Notes: generated by a model not told the origin, from the sequence alone. A DNA stretch of 32,962 nucleotides from Rhodospirillales bacterium (GCA_947470575.1 CANITX010000012.1:1-32962), one strand, 5' to 3'. Shown: positions 1 to 8,790, numbered from the stretch's first letter. Numbers and translations are program-made.

Positions 1-273
1 CCATAGGGCGATCAGGGCCAGGACGCGATTGCTGATGGTCAGCACGTTGATCGGCTCGGAACCGGACAACAGAAATGCGGTGAGAATCAGAACCGAAGCC
101 ACGGCGGCAAATAGGTAGATGACCTGACGGCGCGGATGCCACCATCCCAGGCAGATCAGCGCGACATAGGGCACACCGCCCGCATCGCCAAATGGCAGGG
201 TGATGTCGATGTAAAAGATGGCCACGGCCAACAAGCCGGCCACCACCACCAACCAGGGACTCCATCTCTGCAC
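1..273 (-). CDS. N-terminal membrane region of a sensor-type protein (partial)
   Basis: The leftward frame opens with GTG at 271-273 and runs off the left edge after 91 codons, so only the N-terminus is present. It shows three to four hydrophobic segments: about residues 8-26, 36-49, 54-72 and a fourth starting near 80. The text around PFGDAGGVPYVALIC and the segment SNRVLALIALW match a four-helix membrane sensor region that I recall at the front of PAS/histidine kinases or GGDEF proteins in Rhodospirillales. The output domain is outside the window, so the class of signalling protein is inferred. The start is preceded by a GGGA-like ribosome binding site. The 197 bases between this gene and the next show no gene. 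Confidence 0.6.
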   Translation of the reverse strand, partial: MQRWSPWLVVVAGLLAVAIFYIDITLPFGDAGGVPYVALICLGWWHPRRQVIYLFAAVASVLILTAFLLSGSEPINVLTISNRVLALIALW

Positions 274-470
274 GGAAAATCCCAGAATGACTGATCGTGC
301 TATATATACTTAGGGTTGTGGTCGGGCGCCAAGCACTTTCGACGCGCCAACGTTCTTACCCAGCGAATCTTACGAGATTCTACCCCGGTAGGGTTGGCAT
401 CTCCATGCTTTTCGACTCAGGGAGTGGGCGTAAGACGTCGCTATCGCCCTTCGGGAGGTGGCCGGCCGGT

Positions 471-1676
471 CTATCGGTCGCCGCTTGGTCGTTCGGGATA
501 GGGCAGGGCAACCAACTGGCCCTTGCGGGCGACCAGGGCGATTTGGCCGTCCAGCAGGCGCAGCGCGTCCTCGCCGAATACCTGACGGCGCCAACCGTGC
601 AGTGCCGGAACATCGGCCTTTTCTCCAACCGCCGCAATGACTTCGACATCTTCGGCCGAAGCGACCAGTTTCTGGGCGACATCGAATTCGGTGCATTTCA
701 GCTTGAGCAGAACCTTGAGCAGGTCGGTGACCGGGCCGCGTTCCTTCGGCAATTCGCGCTTCTGCGGCGGTTGCGGGCATTCGGCGTCGGGAAGGGCCAG
801 GCCACGCGCCACGGCGGCCAGGATTTGTTGCCCGGAATCGCCTTCCGCTAGACGGCGTCCGAGACCGCGCGTGCGGGCCAACTCCTCGACGTCGCGGGGA
901 GCATGGTGGGCGATCTCCAATAAGGCCTCGTCGCGCAGCAGGCGGTTGCGGGGCAGATCGCGGCGCTGCACCTCCTCCTCGCGCCAGGCGGCGACCTCGC
1001 GCAGGATGGCCAGCACTCGCGGGCTCATCGCCCGCGTGCGGATGCGCAGATAGGCTTTGCGCGGGTCGGCTTCGTAGGTTTCCGTTCCCGTCAGGGTCGC
1101 CAGTTCCTCCTGCAGCCAATCGACCCGGCCGCTCTTGGCCAGCCGCCGCTCCAACTTTTCGTAAACGACGCGCAGGTGGACGACGTCGGCCAAGGCATAG
1201 GCGATCTGTTGCGGACGCAGCGGCCGGGCCGCCCAGTCGGTGAAGCGCGAGGATTTGTCGACACTTACCCCGGCGAATTTCGCCACCAGCGTTTCGTAAC
1301 CGACCGAATCGCCGAAGCCGCAAACCATGGCGGCGATCTGCGTGTCGAAGACCGGTGCCGGCACCCGTCCGGAGATGTGGTGGAAAATTTCGATGTCCTG
1401 ACGTCCGGCATGAAACACCTTCAGGACGTTGGGGTCGCTGAAGATGGCCAGCACCGGCGCCAGATCCATGCCCGGGGCCATCGTATCGATAGCGGCTGCG
1501 CTGTCGGGGCCGGCGATCTGGACCAGGCAGACGATCGGCCAATAGGTCGACTCGCGCATGAATTCCGTATCGACCGTGACATAAGCGGCGCCGCGCAGGC
1601 TTTCGCAGAATTCGGCGACCTCCGCCGACGTGGTCAGCAGACTGCCGGGAACGCTCGGCGCGTCGCCCTTGGCCAT
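471..1676 (-). CDS. rnd: Ribonuclease D
   Basis: A 401-residue 3'-5' exoribonuclease acting in tRNA 3' end maturation and structured RNA turnover. The DEDDy exonuclease signature is complete: D36 and E38 in VDTEF, D94 in AGRQDIE, and Y160/D164 in YALADVVHL. An HRDC helical domain follows at roughly residues 220-300 (NRLLRDEALLEIA). An upstream in-frame ATG at 1847 would add 57 arginine-rich residues with no family counterpart, so I chose MAKGDAP at 1676. A modest GGCGGA precedes it. Length is slightly above the usual 370-390. The gene is divergent from aspS across 334 bases. Confidence 0.93.
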   Translation of the reverse strand: MAKGDAPSVPGSLLTTSAEVAEFCESLRGAAYVTVDTEFMRESTYWPIVCLVQIAGPDSAAAIDTMAPGMDLAPVLAIFSDPNVLKVFHAGRQDIEIFHHISGRVPAPVFDTQIAAMVCGFGDSVGYETLVAKFAGVSVDKSSRFTDWAARPLRPQQIAYALADVVHLRVVYEKLERRLAKSGRVDWLQEELATLTGTETYEADPRKAYLRIRTRAMSPRVLAILREVAAWREEEVQRRDLPRNRLLRDEALLEIAHHAPRDVEELARTRGLGRRLAEGDSGQQILAAVARGLALPDAECPQPPQKRELPKERGPVTDLLKVLLKLKCTEFDVAQKLVASAEDVEVIAAVGEKADVPALHGWRRQVFGEDALRLLDGQIALVARKGQLVALPYPERPSGDR

Positions 1677-1913
1677 CGTGCGATTCCGCCGGCCGCTCAG
1701 GTGCTTCGCCTCGTCGCGGCGGTAACGCCGCGGGGGGGTGCCGGCCTGTAGCCTGCGCCGGGACGAATCACCAGCCTCATGGAGGTACCTTCCGATTGCG
1801 GGGCGGCGGAGTCGGTTGGCGCCCACCCGAGTGTTTGACGACGGCACCTGCTATACACGGTACGGCGGGCTATCGGAAGCCGCCATTGTGGCGGATCGTC
1901 GGCCGATGGACGC

Positions 1914-1943
1914 TTGACAAACTGCCGCCTTCCGTGCGGTTTT
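1914..1943 (+). promoter_or_regulatory. Possible aspS promoter in the rnd-aspS divergent gap
   Basis: A consensus -35 hexamer TTGACA sits at 1914-1919. The -10 at the proper spacing (around 1938-1943, GGTTTT) is poor, so this is only a candidate. The remainder of the 1677-2010 gap contains no convincing gene. Confidence 0.25.
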
Positions 1944-2010
1944 GCGGCCCGTCGCCGACGTTATCGGCGGTCGCTGCCCATCCCGTCGCTTCCTAGGCCC
2001 GAGGTTCCCC

Positions 2011-3819
2011 ATGCATCCCTACCGGACCCATACTTGTGGCCAACTGGACCTATCCCATGTGGGTGCCACGGTCCGGCTGTCGGGTTGGGTGCACCGCAAG
2101 CGCGATCACGGCAATCTGCTGTTCGTCGACCTGCGCGATCATTACGGCCTGACTCAGGGTGTCATCGACATCTCCAGCCCGCTGTTCGCCATCGCCGAAA
2201 AGGTCCGCCCCGAAAGCGTCGTCACGGCGACCGGCAAAGTCGTCGCCCGTTCGGCCGACACCGTCAATCCGAACCTGCCGACCGGCGCCGTCGAACTCGC
2301 CATCGACGACCTCGTCGTCGAATCGCCGGCCGACGTGCTGCCCATGCAGGTGGCCGGCGAGGGCGATTTTTCCGAGGACATCCGCCTGCGCCACCGCTAT
2401 CTCGACCTGCGCCGCGAACAGCTTCACGCCAACATCGTGCTGCGCAGCCGGGTGATCTCCAGCATCCGCCGGCGGATGACCGACCAGGGCTTCCTCGAAG
2501 TGCAGACGCCGATCCTGACCGCCAGTTCGCCCGAGGGCGCCCGCGATTACCTGGTGCCCAGCCGCCGCCATCCCGGTCAGTTCTACGCCCTGCCGCAGGC
2601 GCCGCAACAGTTCAAACAGCTGCTGATGGTCTCCGGCTTCGACCGCTACTTCCAGATCGCGCCCTGCTTCCGCGACGAGGATGCGCGGGCCGAACGGTCG
2701 CCCGGCGAGTTCTATCAGCTCGATTTCGAGATGGCCTACGTCACCCAGGACGACGTCTTTGCCGCTATCGAACCGGTGCTGGCCGGCATCTTCAACGAAT
2801 TCGGCCGTGGTCGCGCCGTCACGCCGCCGCCGTTTCCGCGCATCGCCTTTGCCGACAGCATGCTGAAGTACGGCAACGATAAGCCCGACCTGCGCAATCC
2901 CTTGGTCATCGCCGATGTCTCGGAAGCCTTCCGCGGCTCCGGATTCGGCCTGTTCGCCCGCCAGGTGGAAGCCGGCGGCGTGGTGCGCGCCATTCCGGCG
3001 CCGGGCGGTGCTGCCCAGCCGCGCAGCTTCTTCGACAAGCTCAACGATTGGGCCAAGGCCGAAGGGCAGGGCGGTCTCGGCTACATCGTTTTCGAAGAGG
3101 GCGGCGGCAAGGGTCCGATCGCGCGCAACCTGGAGCCCGAGCGCATCGCCGCCGTGCGTCAGGCCGTCGGCCTCAAGGACGGCGACGCCGTCTTCTTTGT
3201 TTGCGGCGCCAAGGACAAGGCGGCGCCCTTCGCCGGCTTCGTGCGTACCCGCCTCTGCGCCGAGTTGGGTTTGCTCAAGGACGGCCAGTTCGCTTTCTGC
3301 TGGATCGTCGATTTCCCGATGTACGAACGCAACCCGGACACCAAGCAGATCGAGTTCAGTCACAACCCCTTCTCGATGCCGCAAGGCGGGCTGGAGGCGT
3401 TGGAGAGCATGGACCCGCTGGACATCAAGGCCTTCCAGTACGACATCGTCTGCAACGGCGTCGAACTGTCCTCGGGCGCCATCCGCAATCATCGTCCCGA
3501 GATCATGTACAAGGCCTTCGAGATCGCCGGTTATACCAAGCAGGACGTGGAAACCCGCTTCGGCGGCCTGCTCAATGCCTTCCGCTACGGCGCCCCGCCG
3601 CACGGCGGTTCGGCGCCCGGCATCGACCGTATGGTCATGCAGCTGGCCGATGCCCAGAACCTGCGCGAGGTCATCGCTTTCCCGATGAACCAGCAGGCCC
3701 AGGATCTGCTGATGGGAGCGCCGGCCACAGTCGATCAGAGTCGCCTGCGCGAGTTGCATATTCGCGTTGTCGCGCCGCCGCCGAAGGCCAAGGCCGACGA
3801 GGCGGAAAAGCCGGCCTGA
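2011..3819 (+). CDS. aspS: Aspartate--tRNA(Asp/Asn) ligase
   Basis: A 602-residue class II aminoacyl-tRNA synthetase. It has the N-terminal OB-fold anticodon-binding domain (residues 1-105), then motif 2 ([15 protein letters not shown]), a bacterial insertion domain, and motif 3 near the C-terminus ([12 protein letters not shown]). ATG 2011 is chosen because a GAGG lies six bases upstream and [12 protein letters not shown] is the usual N-terminus; a longer in-frame ATG at 1942 adds non-homologous residues. His33 in the segment KRDHGN is the residue associated with non-discriminating enzymes, which also form Asp-tRNA(Asn) for GatCAB, whereas discriminating enzymes typically carry Leu. Dual specificity is therefore inferred. 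A short stem-loop with a T-run follows the gene. Confidence 0.97.
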   Translation: MHPYRTHTCGQLDLSHVGATVRLSGWVHRKRDHGNLLFVDLRDHYGLTQGVIDISSPLFAIAEKVRPESVVTATGKVVARSADTVNPNLPTGAVELAIDDLVVESPADVLPMQVAGEGDFSEDIRLRHRYLDLRREQLHANIVLRSRVISSIRRRMTDQGFLEVQTPILTASSPEGARDYLVPSRRHPGQFYALPQAPQQFKQLLMVSGFDRYFQIAPCFRDEDARAERSPGEFYQLDFEMAYVTQDDVFAAIEPVLAGIFNEFGRGRAVTPPPFPRIAFADSMLKYGNDKPDLRNPLVIADVSEAFRGSGFGLFARQVEAGGVVRAIPAPGGAAQPRSFFDKLNDWAKAEGQGGLGYIVFEEGGGKGPIARNLEPERIAAVRQAVGLKDGDAVFFVCGAKDKAAPFAGFVRTRLCAELGLLKDGQFAFCWIVDFPMYERNPDTKQIEFSHNPFSMPQGGLEALESMDPLDIKAFQYDIVCNGVELSSGAIRNHRPEIMYKAFEIAGYTKQDVETRFGGLLNAFRYGAPPHGGSAPGIDRMVMQLADAQNLREVIAFPMNQQAQDLLMGAPATVDQSRLRELHIRVVAPPPKAKADEAEKPA

Positions 3820-3856
3820 TCGCCTCGGAAAATAGTTGAGAATTTCTTAATATCTA

Positions 3857-3878
3857 TTTGCCGGATAGGCAAAATTTT
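3857..3878 (+). terminator. Weak intrinsic terminator after aspS
   Basis: A 6-bp stem TTTGCC/GGCAAA with loop GGATA (3857-3873), then a TTTT run at 3875-3878, 37 bases after the aspS stop. The stem is half A-T, so its strength is doubtful. Confidence 0.4.
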
Positions 3879-3948
3879 CCGCCTTGCGCCGCGACTCATA
3901 CGCCCGCCACAATAACCACTTCGAATCGGCTCAGGGCGGAGGAAACGC

Positions 3949-4752
3949 ATGAAGCGGATCGGGGTCGTCCTCGCGGCGGTCGTGCTACTGCCGGGGTGCG
4001 GGTTGCCCATAGGCATTCAGATGGCCAGCTTGGCGGTCCAAGGCATGTCGCTGGCCGCTACGGAGAAGACGCCCAGCGATCATGTTATTTCGCTGGTCGC
4101 CGAAAAGGACTGCGCCACGTGGCGCGCCCTGGCCGGCGATCCGATCTGTTCCGATCTGCCAGCGGCCGCTCCCGATGTCATGGTGGCCGAAGCCATTGAG
4201 CCGGCGCCGTCCGCCGAGTTGGGGCCATCCTCCTGGGCGTTGCCCGCCGCTGCCGTCGAGCCGTCGTTCGCCGTTGCTGTCGCGCCGCTCCCCGACATTG
4301 CGAACTTCGCGACGGCGGCGGGGCCCGCCGATCCAGCCTCGGCGCCAGCAGCGACGTTGGCCCGGGATCGCTCGATTGCGGCTAAGTCCTCCGCGCCGAA
4401 GCCGCCCGTGGTGAGACCGCCCGTGCCGAAGCTGTCCGAGGCTATCGCCGCGCCTGCGGCAGACTCCATCTATCTCGTCGTCGCCAGCTTCGATACCAAC
4501 GAACGCGCCCACCAGTTGGCCGGCCGTCACGCCTCCCTGAAGCCGCAGGTGGTCAAGGGCGACGCCAAGGGCAATACGGTCTATCGCGTCGTCGTCGGTC
4601 CCATGGCAAAAACGGGCCAGGGCGCGGAACGCCGCCGGCTGGAAGCCGCCGGCCTGAAGGATGCCTGGGCGCTGCCGTTCGAGGCCGTCCAGGTCGTCAA
4701 AGCCTCGCCGGTGAAGCCCATCCAGGTCGCCGAGGCCGTCATCGGCCGCTGA
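3949..4752 (+). CDS. SPOR-domain lipoprotein
   Basis: A 267-residue exported protein. It begins with a short lipoprotein signal peptide ending in LLPGC, so Cys17 would be lipidated; proline at -2 is unusual for a lipobox. A low-complexity linker rich in Ala and Pro spans about residues 65-170. A C-terminal SPOR fold follows (about 176-247: SIYLVVASFDTNERAHQLAG, then VYRVVVGPMAKTG). SPOR domains bind denuded peptidoglycan glycans at division sites, so an envelope or division role is inferred. A strong GGAGG six bases before ATG 3949 fixes the start. It stands alone between aspS and a leftward gene pair. The specific biological role is not recognised. Confidence 0.75.
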   Translation: MKRIGVVLAAVVLLPGCGLPIGIQMASLAVQGMSLAATEKTPSDHVISLVAEKDCATWRALAGDPICSDLPAAAPDVMVAEAIEPAPSAELGPSSWALPAAAVEPSFAVAVAPLPDIANFATAAGPADPASAPAATLARDRSIAAKSSAPKPPVVRPPVPKLSEAIAAPAADSIYLVVASFDTNERAHQLAGRHASLKPQVVKGDAKGNTVYRVVVGPMAKTGQGAERRRLEAAGLKDAWALPFEAVQVVKASPVKPIQVAEAVIGR

Positions 4753-4824
4753 TCCCGTATTTTCTTTTGTGGCCGTTGGGCCGGAATTAAACCTGCAGGT
4801 CTCGCTTCCTCTAGAGGACGGGTA

Positions 4825-5313
4825 CTATGCGCTGACGTCCGTCTCCAGCTTTAGCTGCTTGAGCACGCCGACGATGCGCTCGGTGCGCGACAGCAAGTTG
4901 GGCTGGTCGGCGTTGTAGCGCTGTTCGAACGACAACCTCGTTTCCCATTGCTCGACGAAGTCGCGCGGCCGGTCCGGTTCGGCGGGCTCGCCGGTCAGCG
5001 CACCGATGGTCTTGGCGTAGTCCGGGTGCAATTCCGGCTGGAAGGCGAGCATCGCGTATTCCTCCCAGGCCAGCGCGCCGTTGACGTATAGATCCATGCT
5101 GATCTCGGCGATCTGGCGGGGAGAGATGTAGCGGGCATCGACAATGCCGATGCGTTCGCGCAACGCCGAAGGCCGGGGGCTGGAGGTATCGAAGATTTCG
5201 GTCAGCGGGACCGGTGGCTGCCCCTGGGTGAAGGGCACCAGGGCGCGGCTGGTGAGCGTCGGTTCGATCCGTTCCGGCGGCGGTACGGTTGCGGTCTGCG
5301 GCAAGATCTTCAT
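4825..5313 (-). CDS. Conserved-looking protein of unknown function, coupled to GGDEF gene
   Basis: A soluble 162-residue protein with no signal peptide, membrane segment or motif that I recognise. The N-terminal third is proline-rich; the middle (residues 60-95) and C-terminus look helical and acidic. Its ATG overlaps the stop of the upstream diguanylate cyclase gene in an ATGA (5310-5313), which implies translational coupling and a shared pathway. That makes a partner or downstream factor in cyclic-di-GMP signalling plausible, but this is inference from position only. The product lacks PilZ (RxxxR) or EAL motifs. Confidence 0.75.
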   Translation of the reverse strand: MKILPQTATVPPPERIEPTLTSRALVPFTQGQPPVPLTEIFDTSSPRPSALRERIGIVDARYISPRQIAEISMDLYVNGALAWEEYAMLAFQPELHPDYAKTIGALTGEPAEPDRPRDFVEQWETRLSFEQRYNADQPNLLSRTERIVGVLKQLKLETDVSA

Positions 5314-6083
5314 GACGATGCGGGTGCGCGGATCTCCATGGTGGGCGAGACGGCGGCAAGGGCGATCTGGCCGCGAATATTGCGCCGGCGCTTATTGCGG
5401 TACATGGCTTCGTCGGCGCGGGCGAGAATGGCCGCGGCATCGTCGTCGGGGGCAAAGACCTGGATGCCGAAGCTGGCCCGGATCGGCAGCGCGTCGCCGT
5501 TCCACGAGATGCTGGCTGCGTTCAATGCCGCTTCCAGGCTGTGCGCCCGTTGAATGCCTTCATGGCTCCGGCTGCGCGACAGGACGACGGCGAATTCGTC
5601 GCCGCCAACCCGCCCGACGATGTCGCTTTCGCGTATCTGGGCGCTGAGCAGCCGCCCGGCTTGGCGCAGCAGAGCGTCTCCCGCAGCGTGGCCGTGCGTG
5701 TCGTTGACCGCCTTGAAGTTGTCGAGATCGATGAAGGCGATGATGCCGCCTTCGCGATAGCGCCGGGCGCTTGCCAGGATGCCGGCAAAGGCAATCTCGA
5801 AGCTGCGCCGGTTGAGAACGCCGGTCAAACCGTCGGTCCGTGACGATGCTTCCAACTCGACCAGGCGGGCCTGTAGATTTCGGATGGTTGCCGCCGTCCG
5901 CCGTGCGGACTTCAAGGCCGCGCGGGCGGCCTCCAGGCTGGCGCCGTTGTTGCGTTCCGGCTCCAGGGTCATGCTCAACAGCAGCAAGACCAAATTGCCG
6001 ACAAGCTGTTCGCCGCCGTCCTCGTCGCCACTTTCGCGGGCAACGTGCACGGGCTCGCCGGTATGCGCAGGCTCGATCTTCAT
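5310..6083 (-). CDS. GGDEF-domain diguanylate cyclase
   Basis: A 257-residue predicted cytoplasmic enzyme making cyclic di-GMP from two GTP. The N-terminal 80 residues are a helical, probably coiled-coil region without a recognisable sensor domain; a hydrophobic patch LVLLLLSM near 31-38 is too short for a clear membrane helix. The GGDEF domain starts at about residue 82 (RTDGLTGVLNRRSF), carries an intact GGDEF at 160-164, and has a product-inhibition I-site RxxD at 151-154 (RESD), five residues upstream. An in-frame start at 6167 exists, but ATG 6083 has AAGGA seven bases upstream and is preferred. A CtrA-type box lies about 130 bp upstream. Confidence 0.9.
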   Translation of the reverse strand: MKIEPAHTGEPVHVARESGDEDGGEQLVGNLVLLLLSMTLEPERNNGASLEAARAALKSARRTAATIRNLQARLVELEASSRTDGLTGVLNRRSFEIAFAGILASARRYREGGIIAFIDLDNFKAVNDTHGHAAGDALLRQAGRLLSAQIRESDIVGRVGGDEFAVVLSRSRSHEGIQRAHSLEAALNAASISWNGDALPIRASFGIQVFAPDDDAAAILARADEAMYRNKRRRNIRGQIALAAVSPTMEIRAPASS

Positions 6084-6209
6084 GGCGGTATCCTTCCGTC
6101 CCATCAACGGCTGGGCTTGCGTCCGGGTTCCGGGCCGGTCCGCGATGCCCTGCTTGGCTATTAACAATTCAAATCGCGTGCCAGATGCAGATGTAGGCGT
6201 ATCAATGGC

Positions 6210-6225
6210 TTAATGTTTAGTTAAC
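6210..6225. promoter_or_regulatory. Consensus CtrA box (TTAA-N7-TTAAC)
   Basis: The sequence TTAATGTTTAGTTAAC is an exact match to the alphaproteobacterial CtrA site TTAA-N7-TTAA(C). It lies between the leftward GGDEF gene (start 6083) and the rightward eipB-like gene (start 6344). It is a perfect two-half-site match in a non-coding gap. Which gene it controls cannot be told from sequence. Confidence 0.6.
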
Positions 6226-6343
6226 CGATCTGGATGTCGGCAGAAGTTGCCGGGCGGAAGAATGCGCATGTTATTCATCTGGGTTATGGACAGTGTCATC
6301 GGCGCGACCTTAATGTGCGTTCGGAAGCCCCGGTGATCCTCAG

Positions 6344-7204
6344 ATGATTCGTCGCCCAGAGTTCGAGCCTCCCGCGGTCGCCGTTATTGCGTTCCTGCTT
6401 GTCATTCCCATGCTCGCCGTCCCCGGGCCCGTCGGCTGGTCGGCCGAGGTGGCGACGATAGACAGTCCGTCGTTGCCGACCGTGCCGTTGTCGTCGCACC
6501 GGGCCCTGTATCGGATGGCGCTGGCCCGCAGCATGCCGGCCTCGGGCATCGTCGATGCCAATGGGGTGATGTTCGTACGCTTCGAAGAAGTATGCGATGG
6601 CTGGAAGTCGGAGATTTCCACCCGCATGCTACTTGACTACGGCGAGGAAGGAGAAGTCCTCACCGAATGGGAATTCTCTTCGTGGGAGGCGCGCGACGGG
6701 TCGCGCTTCCTGTTCCGCTCCGAAGAGCGGGAGGGGCCGGACACCATTTCCGAAGTCGAAGGTTCGGCCACGATGGGACTGGCTGGCCGGGTGGAATTCG
6801 CCAAGCCGGTCGAACGGGTCGTGGAACTGCCGGCCGGGACCCGCTTTCCCACCCGCCATCTGATCGATTTGATCGAAGCCGCGCGTCAGGGTCGCGCGCT
6901 ATTCTCCGGCCCTCTGTTCGATGCCAGCCCGGACAGCCCCTATTTCGTCAGTACCGTCATTCGCAAGTTGCGTCCCGCCGAACTGGCGGCCATGGCCCGG
7001 ACGTCGGCAGGGCCCGAAGGTAGGGCGTGGCAGATGCAATTGGCTTTCTATCCCTTAGACAGCGTCGAACAGCTGCCGAATTTCCAGCTTTTCATGCGTT
7101 ATCGCGAAGACGGCATTGCCGATCGGATGACCCAGGACTACGGCGATTTCACCGTCGATGTCGGGCTCGATAATCTGGATTTTTTGCCGGGGCCGAGCTG
7201 CTGA
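6344..7204 (+). CDS. EipB/DUF1849-family periplasmic envelope-integrity protein
   Basis: A 286-residue protein with an N-terminal export signal (hydrophobic residues 11-27). It shows family features of EipB (DUF1849): SHRALYRMALARS near residue 51, SGIVDANGVM, CDGW at 84-87, and a C-terminal cysteine as the last residue (C286). EipB proteins form a beta-spiral periplasmic fold with a conserved disulfide between such an early and a late cysteine, and maintain envelope integrity in Brucella. C84 and C286 are the natural pair here. Assignment is by recalled motif pattern. No strong ribosome binding site is visible before ATG 6344, so a slightly different start is possible. Confidence 0.8.
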   Translation: MIRRPEFEPPAVAVIAFLLVIPMLAVPGPVGWSAEVATIDSPSLPTVPLSSHRALYRMALARSMPASGIVDANGVMFVRFEEVCDGWKSEISTRMLLDYGEEGEVLTEWEFSSWEARDGSRFLFRSEEREGPDTISEVEGSATMGLAGRVEFAKPVERVVELPAGTRFPTRHLIDLIEAARQGRALFSGPLFDASPDSPYFVSTVIRKLRPAELAAMARTSAGPEGRAWQMQLAFYPLDSVEQLPNFQLFMRYREDGIADRMTQDYGDFTVDVGLDNLDFLPGPSC

Positions 7205-7245
7205 GAAAGATGTCGCCGTGCCAAGCGCGGTTGGTCAGCTGCGGT

Positions 7246-7560
7246 TCAGTCCGCTCCGATGGCCATCGATAGTTCGGCCTCTGCCGCGGTCGGCAGAAAC
7301 TCACCCTTGATAAAGCGGGCGTCCGGAAAGGCCGTTGGCGCGCGGCGTCGTTCCAGGCGGATATGCAGCACGACGCTGTCGGCGAATAGATAAGTCGCCA
7401 TCTCACGGGCGTGCGCTTCATTGCGTGCGCTGAGCCGTTCGAGCTGGTGTTCCTCCGGCGCGGAGCGGCGGGCGAGATAGACAAGGTAGTCTTGGGTTGC
7501 CGTAACGGCGGCAACCGGCCGCTCGGCAAGAAACACGGGTTCTGTCGGAGAAGGTTTCAT
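7246..7560 (-). CDS. Small protein of unknown function
   Basis: A 104-residue soluble protein without recognisable motifs. Acidic and basic residues alternate through a helical middle (EEHQLERLSARNEAHAREM), and codon choice is GC-rich at third positions like neighbouring genes, which favours real coding over the other open frames across the same bases. The start at 7560 has no strong ribosome binding site. It converges with the eipB-like gene 41 bases away. I cannot assign a function. Confidence 0.5.
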   Translation of the reverse strand: MKPSPTEPVFLAERPVAAVTATQDYLVYLARRSAPEEHQLERLSARNEAHAREMATYLFADSVVLHIRLERRRAPTAFPDARFIKGEFLPTAAEAELSMAIGAD

Positions 7561-7980
7561 GCGGTCGGTGCGCCGGATACTCTGTTTATCTCGTCGTTAC
7601 TTAAGCCGTGTAGAAGATCGCCTCTACAATTGGTGTAACGATTGTCCTGCGAATCCTAATACGGCACATCCTGCGATGTGTCAACCTTCCAACCACTGTA
7701 TTTTGTAGTTCGGTGAATATATCCACGGCGTCGGCAAAGTAATCGCAGATCATGGGCCTCAGCGCGCAGGGATGACTCCTGACCGTCGCGAAAGCAGGGG
7801 ATGGCTTCGGCCAACGATTGCTCTGAAACGACAGAGCCACAATATCTTGTGTCTTTGAAGTCAAATCACACAAATATTGCTTCAAACGGCTCCGATGTTC
7901 TTGTATGAAAGCGCTCGGGAACGGGTGGCCGTGGGCTTGCCGACTTTCGGGCTGGCGGCGAACCGGAGAACGGCGGGGGA
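7561..7980. other. 420-base AT-richer intergenic region with palindromes
   Basis: No convincing gene on either strand. The stretch is visibly richer in A and T than its neighbours. It holds a small hairpin (CACATC-ctgc-GATGTG at 7665-7680) and the long palindrome at 7840-7879 listed separately. It likely serves as a divergent promoter region for the genes at 7560 (leftward) and 7981 (rightward). Confidence 0.5.
7840..7879. repeat. 40-bp imperfect AT-rich palindrome
   Basis: The left arm CAATAT-c-TTGTGT-c-TTTGA (7840-7858) mirrors the right arm TCAAA-tc-ACACAA-ATATTG (7861-7879). All 17 arm positions pair, interrupted only by one to two unpaired bases at two places. It sits 101 bases upstream of the gene at 7981. 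No T-run follows on either side, so an operator or leader hairpin is more likely than a terminator. Confidence 0.6.
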
Positions 7981-8748
7981 ATGGCGATAAGCGGGTTGGA
8001 TTTGGAGCGGTCGTTGGGGCTCGCCGGCGAAGGGCTCGATGTCGCGCTGTCGATTCGCGATAACTACAAGCATCGCCAGCCGATCTGCGTGCCCGGCGAA
8101 TCCACTCGCATCCTGGTTCCTGAATTGCTGCTCAACAATGCGGTCGACTTGCACGGCATCGAAGGTCCATTGCCGTTGGCCATGATGGCGGCCCGCGATC
8201 CGGAGGCCCCGATGGCGCTCGCCGCCGCCACCCGATTGAGCCCGCTTGGTACGCACGATCGCCTGATGTCGGGTGTCATCGGTCTGGTCGGCGAAGCGAC
8301 GCGCCATCCGTTGGTCAGCAAGTGCTTGCGACTGATCAGCGACAGCGCTTTCGATCCCGACACCATCGCCATGGTGCAGCGCCAAGCGGCGCACTACGTG
8401 GTGCGCACCCGCCAGCAATACACGGCGGCACTGCGCGAAAATCTGAAGCTGCTGCTGGCCGGCTCTATCGCGCCCCGGGCCTTCGTTCACGAATTCTTCG
8501 AACTGACCGAGGCCGGCAATATGCGCCACGATATCCGCCGCAAGCTGGTGGTCAGTCTGCTGCTCTCGGAAACCGTGCGTCCCAGCATCAAGTTCCTGAT
8601 GCTGGAGAACTTCGACCGGCTGCCGCGCCCGGTGCGCTTCGGCATCATTCGCGCCGTGCTCGATGCCGAGCCCTCGCATCATGTCGGCATGATCCGCGAG
8701 GAATTACGTTGGATCGTCAACCGCGACCGCCAGCCCGCCGTTGCCTGA
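7981..8748 (+). CDS. Protein of unknown function, all-helical
   Basis: A 255-residue predicted cytoplasmic protein rich in leucine and arginine, with no signal peptide and no motif I recognise. Helical segments with repeated basic residues run through the C-terminal half (HDIRRKLVVSLLLSETVRPS, FGIIRAVLDA). The frame is closed by a TGA 72 bases upstream and has no other ATG or GTG between, so ATG 7981 is well supported; purine-rich GGAGAACGGCGGGGGA precedes it. It stands alone, convergent with the blh gene. Coding is confident from codon usage; function is unknown. Confidence 0.8.
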   Translation: MAISGLDLERSLGLAGEGLDVALSIRDNYKHRQPICVPGESTRILVPELLLNNAVDLHGIEGPLPLAMMAARDPEAPMALAAATRLSPLGTHDRLMSGVIGLVGEATRHPLVSKCLRLISDSAFDPDTIAMVQRQAAHYVVRTRQQYTAALRENLKLLLAGSIAPRAFVHEFFELTEAGNMRHDIRRKLVVSLLLSETVRPSIKFLMLENFDRLPRPVRFGIIRAVLDAEPSHHVGMIREELRWIVNRDRQPAVA

Positions 8749-8790
8749 TCGGGCTGATTTGAAATCTGCCGCTAGAATAATGACGGCATA

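Noticed and set aside
2050-3759. Long leftward open frame antisense to aspS
   Set aside because: Mirror of a strongly conserved gene in GC-rich DNA; no family resemblance.
4807-4818. Perfect 12-bp palindrome TCCTCTAGAGGA after the unknown gene
   Set aside because: No loop or T-run for a terminator and too short to call a site.
7601-7885. Leftward 94-codon open frame in the AT-rich gap
   Set aside because: Composition is unlike protein, it spans the palindrome at 7840-7879, and there is no good ribosome binding site.
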